A stretch of 44,325 nt of DNA from the NCBI GenBank assembly GCA_035551835.1, contig DASZMN010000116.1, positions 1 through 44,325 on the forward strand, read 5' to 3'. Below are positions 40,715 to 44,325 of the stretch, in pieces. The DNA is from Bog-473 sp035551835. Lineage in GTDB: Bacteria; Actinomycetota; Acidimicrobiia; Acidimicrobiales; RAAP-2. The first letter of the stretch is position 1. Every line of letters begins with the position of its first letter. Made by a program: the position numbers and the translations under genes. Below the pieces are notes generated by a model. That model was given only the letters and a program-made list of their open reading frames with translations, searched no databases and was not told where the DNA came from.

Positions 40715-42202
40715 GTGGAGGTACTACCCGACGTGGCGCTGGAGCCAGGGCGGGACGAGATCGGGCGGGAGCAGTCGCACCTGCCCGAGGCGGACAGTGA
40801 TTGGCTGGTGCTCGGGCTCGTCGACGAGGCTCCAGGGGGGATCCTCGATGCCGCACCGGACGGCATCCTCTCCGTCGACGACGCCAACCGCATCCTCTCG
40901 GTCAACCGGAAGGTCGAAACCCTGTTCGGCTACCCGCGCGCGGAGCTCGTCGGACGTCCGGTCCACCTCTTGCTCCCCCTCTGGCCATCGACACGATCCC
41001 CACTCTCCGACGGTCCGAGCGCGTGGTCGCGCTCGACCAACCAGGCGGCCCGGGCGATCGGACGCCGACAGGACGGGAGTGGCGTCCCGGTCGAGGTCGT
41101 CATTCGCGCGCTACACACCGAAGGGGCCCGCCGCGCCGTCGCAGTGGTGCGGGCTGTGGATACGGCCGATGCCTCCGCGGGGATGTCGGCCAACGACATC
41201 ATCGAGCGGACGCATGACGGCATCTGGGTCGTCGACGCGGCCAGCCTTCGCGTCATCTACGCCAACCACGGGTTGGCGCAAAGGCTGGGGTATCGCCACG
41301 ACGACATGGTGGGGATGGGGGTCGACTTGATCGCCCCCGGGTTCGTCGACGACGAACTCCGGCGTCCCCTGGCGCGGTTGCGAGACGACCCGGGCAGCTC
41401 ACTGGTGCACCGCCTGGAGTTACGCGGCGCCGACGGCAGCCGCATCCCCGTCGAGGTGCGTACCCAGGCGCTCCCCGCTGCAGGAGGGGCGGAGTCGGGC
41501 ACGCATTCCGATGCCTATATGAGCTTCGCCCGTGATCTGAGCGAGCGAGCCGAGAAGCAGTCAGCGAGACGGACCACGCAGGTCGCCGCCGAAGTGCTCG
41601 ACGACCGGGCCCGGATCGGCCGCGACCTCCACGACGGTGTGCTCCAGCGGATCTTCGCGACGGCGATGGCGGTGCGGGCGCTGGGGCCGAAGACAGCGGG
41701 CACCGGGGTCGGCTCCGACCTCGCCCGCATCGTGGAAGAGCTGGACGGCTGTATTCACGACCTGCGAAGCGCCGTTGACGGGATCGCACCCGAAGGCGAC
41801 GTCAAGCTTGGGCTTCGGGCCGACCTGTGGGAGATCCTGGCGGACGAGCGCGCCGCGCTGATGCTCACGCCCAACGTCCAATTCGGCGGTGAACTCGACG
41901 AGATCGACGGCGAGTTGCGACGCCAGATCCTGGCTATCTTTCGCGAGGTGCTCTCCAACGTGGCGCGCCACGCCCACGCGTCCCAGGTCGACATCGTGGT
42001 AGAGGCGTCCGATGGCTCGTTCCTACTGCGCGTCTGCGACGACGGCGTCGGCTTCGACCCCTCCGGGCCGTGGAGTGGCCGGGGCCTGCGCAACCTGACG
42101 CAGCGGGCGCGCCTGCTCGGCGGCACCTTCACCATCCGCTCCAACTACGGAGAGGGCACCGTCGTGGAATGCCGAGTGCCGCACGACGGACCCGATCGCT
42201 GA
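40715..42202 (+). CDS. Soluble PAS-PAS sensor kinase of the NarX/DevS (HisKA_3) type
   Basis: 495 aa, no membrane segment. PAS1 starts near 40 (GGILDAAPDGILSVDDANRI, LFGYPRAELVGRPVHLLLP). PAS2 starts near 160 (DIIERTHDGIWVVDAASLRV, RLGYRHDDMVGMGVDLIAP). The dimerisation/phospho-acceptor HisKA_3 box is RARIGRDLHDGVLQRIFATA (His ~306). The HATPase has EVLSNVARHAHASQVDIVV, VCDDGVGFDP and GRGLRNLTQRARLLGGTF. Start GTG 40715; GTG 40733 is an alternative with GGAGG upstream. Likely phosphorylates the upstream NarL-type regulator. Its last 60 codons are overlapped on the opposite strand by the MFS gene. Confidence 0.92.
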   Translation: MEVLPDVALEPGRDEIGREQSHLPEADSDWLVLGLVDEAPGGILDAAPDGILSVDDANRILSVNRKVETLFGYPRAELVGRPVHLLLPLWPSTRSPLSDGPSAWSRSTNQAARAIGRRQDGSGVPVEVVIRALHTEGARRAVAVVRAVDTADASAGMSANDIIERTHDGIWVVDAASLRVIYANHGLAQRLGYRHDDMVGMGVDLIAPGFVDDELRRPLARLRDDPGSSLVHRLELRGADGSRIPVEVRTQALPAAGGAESGTHSDAYMSFARDLSERAEKQSARRTTQVAAEVLDDRARIGRDLHDGVLQRIFATAMAVRALGPKTAGTGVGSDLARIVEELDGCIHDLRSAVDGIAPEGDVKLGLRADLWEILADERAALMLTPNVQFGGELDEIDGELRRQILAIFREVLSNVARHAHASQVDIVVEASDGSFLLRVCDDGVGFDPSGPWSGRGLRNLTQRARLLGGTFTIRSNYGEGTVVECRVPHDGPDR

Positions 42203-43456
42203 CGTCGACGGCTCCAGCTCGCCCGCGCCGGCCTGGAGCCGCTGGCGGGCGCCGAGCGCGAAGAGCGGCACCGCCGCCAACAGCGTGGCCACCCCACCCA
42301 CCGCGAGCGCGACCCGCGGGTTCGTGCTGTCGCTCAGATAGCCGAGGAGCGGGGCGCCGATCGGCGTGCTGCCCAAGAACGCAATGGCGTTGAGCGACAT
42401 CACGCGGCCGCGCATGGCGGCGTCGGCCCGGAGCTGCAGGGTGGCGTTGTTGGTGGCGACGAACGCGATGCTCGCTGCGCCCATCGGGACGAGGAGCACG
42501 AGCGCGGTGTCCTGGGTCGGTGAGAACGCGACGCCGAGGATGGCGCATCCAAACACCAGGCCGATGACGGCCAGGAGCCGCGTCGATGGCCGGCTGCGGA
42601 ACGCGGTGGCGAGACCCCCGAGCACCGCCCCCGCGCCCATGGCGGCGAGAAACAGGCTGTAGAGGCCGGCGCCGCCGTGGAACGTGAACTTCGCCAGGAG
42701 CGGCAACGTCACGGTGAAGTTGAACGCGAAGATACCGACGACGGCCATGGAGAGCAGCGGGACCTTGAGGTCGGGGGTAGACCAGACGTAGCGCAACCCG
42801 TCCCGTACCTGGCCCTTGGCCCGACCGACGCCGGGGCGCCGGTACAGCTCGGCGGCCCGCATCATGGCGAGGGCGACGATCACGGCGGCATAGGACGCCG
42901 CGTTGAGGAAGAAGCACGTTTCGACGCCAACCGTGAGGATGAGCACGCCCCCGATGGCCGGACCGATCACCCGGGCCGAGTTCATGAGGACGCTGTTGAG
43001 GCTCACCGCGTTCGGCAACAGGTCCAGCCCCACCATCTCCGAGACGAAGGTCTGACGGGAGGGGTTGTCGAACAGGTTGACGACGCCGAGTCCCGCGGCC
43101 AGCAGGTACACCTCGAGCAGGGTCGCAGCGTGAGTGGCCACGAGAAGGCCGAAGATCAACGCCAAGACCCCGGCGCTGCCCTGGGTGGCGTAGAGGACCT
43201 TGCGCTTGTCCAGGCGGTCCGCAATGAGGCCGCCGAACGGGCCGAACAGCAGCAACGGCACGAACTGCAGGCTGGTCGCGATGGCGACGTCGAGGCCGGT
43301 GCCGTGCAGCACGAAAAGGATCAGGTAGGCCTGGGCGACCGTCTGCATCCAGGTGCCCGAGACCGAGATGACCTGACCGGTGAAGTAGAGCCGGTAGTTG
43401 CGCACCGAGATGGCGCGGAACGTCCGGCGGCCCGCTTCGCGGACCCGGCGCCTCAC
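42023..43456 (-). CDS. MFS exporter (MFS_3/enterobactin-exporter-like)
   Basis: Proton-driven multidrug or siderophore-type exporter of the major facilitator superfamily with about 12 membrane helices. First helix region NYRLYFTGQVISVSGTWMQT; A-loop motif PFGGLIADRLDKRKVLYATQ; later GPAIGGVLILTVGVE and LFLAAMGAGAVLGGLATAFR. The transmembrane core ends near residue 415 (LLAAVPLFALGARQRLQ). The remaining ~62 residues are antisense to the kinase gene and look like read-through sequence: there is simply no earlier stop. GTG at 43456 overlaps the marR stop by 4 nt, so the exporter is co-expressed with, and probably controlled by, that repressor. Confidence 0.9.
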   Translation of the reverse strand: MRRRVREAGRRTFRAISVRNYRLYFTGQVISVSGTWMQTVAQAYLILFVLHGTGLDVAIATSLQFVPLLLFGPFGGLIADRLDKRKVLYATQGSAGVLALIFGLLVATHAATLLEVYLLAAGLGVVNLFDNPSRQTFVSEMVGLDLLPNAVSLNSVLMNSARVIGPAIGGVLILTVGVETCFFLNAASYAAVIVALAMMRAAELYRRPGVGRAKGQVRDGLRYVWSTPDLKVPLLSMAVVGIFAFNFTVTLPLLAKFTFHGGAGLYSLFLAAMGAGAVLGGLATAFRSRPSTRLLAVIGLVFGCAILGVAFSPTQDTALVLLVPMGAASIAFVATNNATLQLRADAAMRGRVMSLNAIAFLGSTPIGAPLLGYLSDSTNPRVALAVGGVATLLAAVPLFALGARQRLQAGAGELEPSTSAIGSVVRHSAFHDGALSVVGADGEGAAEQARPLRQVAQAPATPRPGGVEADAVVADAQ

Positions 43457-43899
43457 GGCTCCTCCAGTATGTGCTCGAGCAGTGCGACGAGTTCGGCCGC
43501 GTGCCGTTGCTCGTCGGCGCTCAGCTGGTCCAGACGGCGGAGCAAGAACGCGTTCTTGCGGGTGCGCATCCGATCGAGCGCGCGCTCCCCAGCCGGTGTG
43601 ATGCGCACCCGGGCACTGCGCCGGTCCTCGGGATCGGCGACCCGGGTCACCATGCCCGCCTCGGTCAGGCCGGCGACGATGCGGGTGACGGTGGGCGGCT
43701 GCACCTGCTCGATCGCGGCGAGCTCCCCGAACGTCGGCTGGCCGTGCCGGCTCACCGAGCCCAAGGCCGACGCCTGGGCCGGTGACAGGCCCCCGAGTGA
43801 CTCCTGGCGCAGCCGGCGCTGGAGCCGGTTGACGGCGCGGCGGAGCCGGCCGGCGAGGTCCTCTTCGATCAGGGTCGACTGGTCGGCGCGGGCGGGCAT
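43453..43899 (-). CDS. MarR-family transcriptional repressor
   Basis: 148-aa winged-helix dimeric regulator. The HTH/wing region reads LSPAQASALGSVSRHGQPTF, LAAIEQVQPPTVTRIVAGLT and the wing AGMVTRVADPEDRRSARVRI. Dimer helices form both ends. It precedes and overlaps the MFS exporter, the classic repressor-exporter pair released by the exported compound. A perfect inverted repeat sits in its own promoter, so autoregulation is likely. ATG at 43899 lies 6 nt after TAGACT. Confidence 0.93.
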   Translation of the reverse strand: MPARADQSTLIEEDLAGRLRRAVNRLQRRLRQESLGGLSPAQASALGSVSRHGQPTFGELAAIEQVQPPTVTRIVAGLTEAGMVTRVADPEDRRSARVRITPAGERALDRMRTRKNAFLLRRLDQLSADEQRHAAELVALLEHILEEP

Positions 43900-43905
43900 G
43901 CCACC

Positions 43906-43936
43906 AGTCTACTAGTTAGTTTCGCTAACTAATCAA
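43906..43936 (-). promoter_or_regulatory. marR promoter with overlapping operator palindrome
   Basis: Minus strand: -35 TTGATT (43931-43936), -10 TAGACT (43906-43911), 19-bp spacer, then 6 nt to the ATG (leaderless). The spacer holds TAGTTAG-TTTCG-CTAACTA (43913-43931), a perfect 7-bp-arm inverted repeat with 12-bp centre-to-centre arms, matching the TTAG/CTAA half-sites typical of MarR proteins. Bound repressor would block RNA polymerase. Confidence 0.75.
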
Positions 43937-44194
43937 TGGGGGCCGCCCGAGCCTGGGAGGCATGGACAACGCGGAAAGCGGCGGGCCGGGTCGCTCGGGC
44001 CGGGACGGGCCGGCCCAAGTCAGCGGCTCGTGAGTACGGCAAATGCGTGAGATGGCGTACCCAAAAGCGGGGGCTAACGCCTTACCTACTGAGACGCTCG
44101 GCCACTGAGCACTCGTGGGCGGTCGCGCTGCTCGCGCGTGCAAGCACCTCGCCCTCGAGTTCTCGAAAAGCGTGTCTCCAGCGAACGGGGCTAT
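43937..44194. other. Gene-free stretch before the RHH gene
   Basis: About 260 bp between marR and the ribbon-helix-helix gene. Short open frames here lack family features. GC drops from about 44040 onwards relative to the rest of the window. I see no tRNA, transposase remnant or clear attachment site; it may mark the edge of an acquired segment continuing past the window. Confidence 0.4.
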
Positions 44195-44218
44195 TGATAT
44201 CGTGATATCATGATGTCA
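44195..44218 (+). promoter_or_regulatory. Tandem 8-bp operator repeats over the RHH gene promoter
   Basis: Three consecutive 8-bp units, TGATATCG, TGATATCA and TGATGTCA, run from 44195 to 44218 and end in the ATG. TATCAT (44206-44211) within them is a TAnnnT box 6 nt before the start. Tandem short repeats over the promoter are the usual autoregulatory operator of ribbon-helix-helix proteins. Confidence 0.6.
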
Positions 44219-44325
44219 TGCCAAAGCAGACCACCGTGCGCCTTCCTGAGGACTTGGCCGACGCGGCCGAAGCGGTCGCGCGCGTCAAGGGCACGAGCGT
44301 CAACGCGCTCATCATCGAGTCGCTT
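44218..44325 (+). CDS. Ribbon-helix-helix (Arc/MetJ-type, antitoxin-like) protein, 3' end outside window
   Basis: First 36 codons of a small DNA-binding protein: MPKQTTVRLPEDLADAAEAV then ARVKGTSVNALIIESL. The pattern (beta strand TTVRLP, helix A EDLADAAEAVARVKG, turn TSVN, helix B ALIIESL) is a standard RHH_1 domain as found in type II antitoxins. The start is fixed by the direct-repeat operator and -10 box just upstream. No toxin gene can be seen because the window ends; a toxin immediately downstream is the expected partner if this is a toxin-antitoxin pair. Confidence 0.8.
   Translation, partial: MPKQTTVRLPEDLADAAEAVARVKGTSVNALIIESL

Noticed and set aside
44041..44160. tRNA-like or attachment-site-like sequence near the right end
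   Set aside because: The minus strand has short stretches resembling a D arm (CAGTAGGTAAGG), but no 7-bp acceptor stem or T arm with TTCRA could be paired.
1..44325. CRISPR arrays, insertion sequences, prophage genes, rRNA
   Set aside because: No regularly spaced direct repeats, transposase or integrase motifs, phage structural genes or rRNA sequence were found on either strand.

Overview
The window is a gene-dense, high-GC chromosomal segment from an actinomycete, most likely class Acidimicrobiia. The evidence is the housekeeping order ftsB/divIC–eno–mazG–SurA-like–mfd–pth–rplY–prs–glmU and metG–tatD–(cell-wall gene)–rsmA–ispE. It is supported by two tiny ribosomal proteins (bS22 and bL37 types) known from actinobacterial ribosomes, frequent GTG starts with 4-nt stop/start overlaps, and many promoters whose TAnnnT box lies only 6-8 nt before the start codon. 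The taxonomic call is inference; there is no rRNA in the window.

Layout. 1-11499 (minus strand): cell division, glycolysis, nucleotide clean-up, transcription-coupled repair, peptidyl-tRNA hydrolysis, L25, PRPP synthesis and a shortened GlmU. 11546-14998 (plus): an alpha/beta hydrolase, a small membrane protein, a tRNA-Gln (minus strand) and an MprAB-like two-component pair. 15120-21854: VOC protein, bS22, ispE, rsmA, an RlpA-like wall protein, tatD, metG, rsmI and DUF192. 21879-24886: bL37, GDPD phosphodiesterase, then an operon of an unknown protein, a SCO1-like lipoprotein and a Lipoprotein_15 protein. 24909-29725: ychF, a PfkB kinase and an M1 aminopeptidase. 29722-33778: two methyltransferases, an alpha/alpha-toroid protein and a GT4 glycosyltransferase, perhaps modifying a glycan. 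34081-35307: acyl-CoA dehydrogenase. 35333-42202: a signalling island with CheB, CheR-coiled-coil-PAS and a PAS histidine kinase on the minus strand, facing a NarL-type regulator and a second soluble PAS kinase. 42023-43899: MarR regulator and MFS exporter. 44218-end: the start of a ribbon-helix-helix (antitoxin-like) gene.

Points of most interest: the chemosensory-like island with no receptor or CheA/CheW in view; a GlmU that cannot have a working acetyltransferase half; a MetRS with altered HIGH and KMSKS signatures; two genes (pth and the SCO1-like gene) whose best start is CTG; the two micro-ribosomal genes with near-identical promoters; and the widespread leaderless promoter layout. No insertion sequence, CRISPR array, prophage or rRNA was seen.
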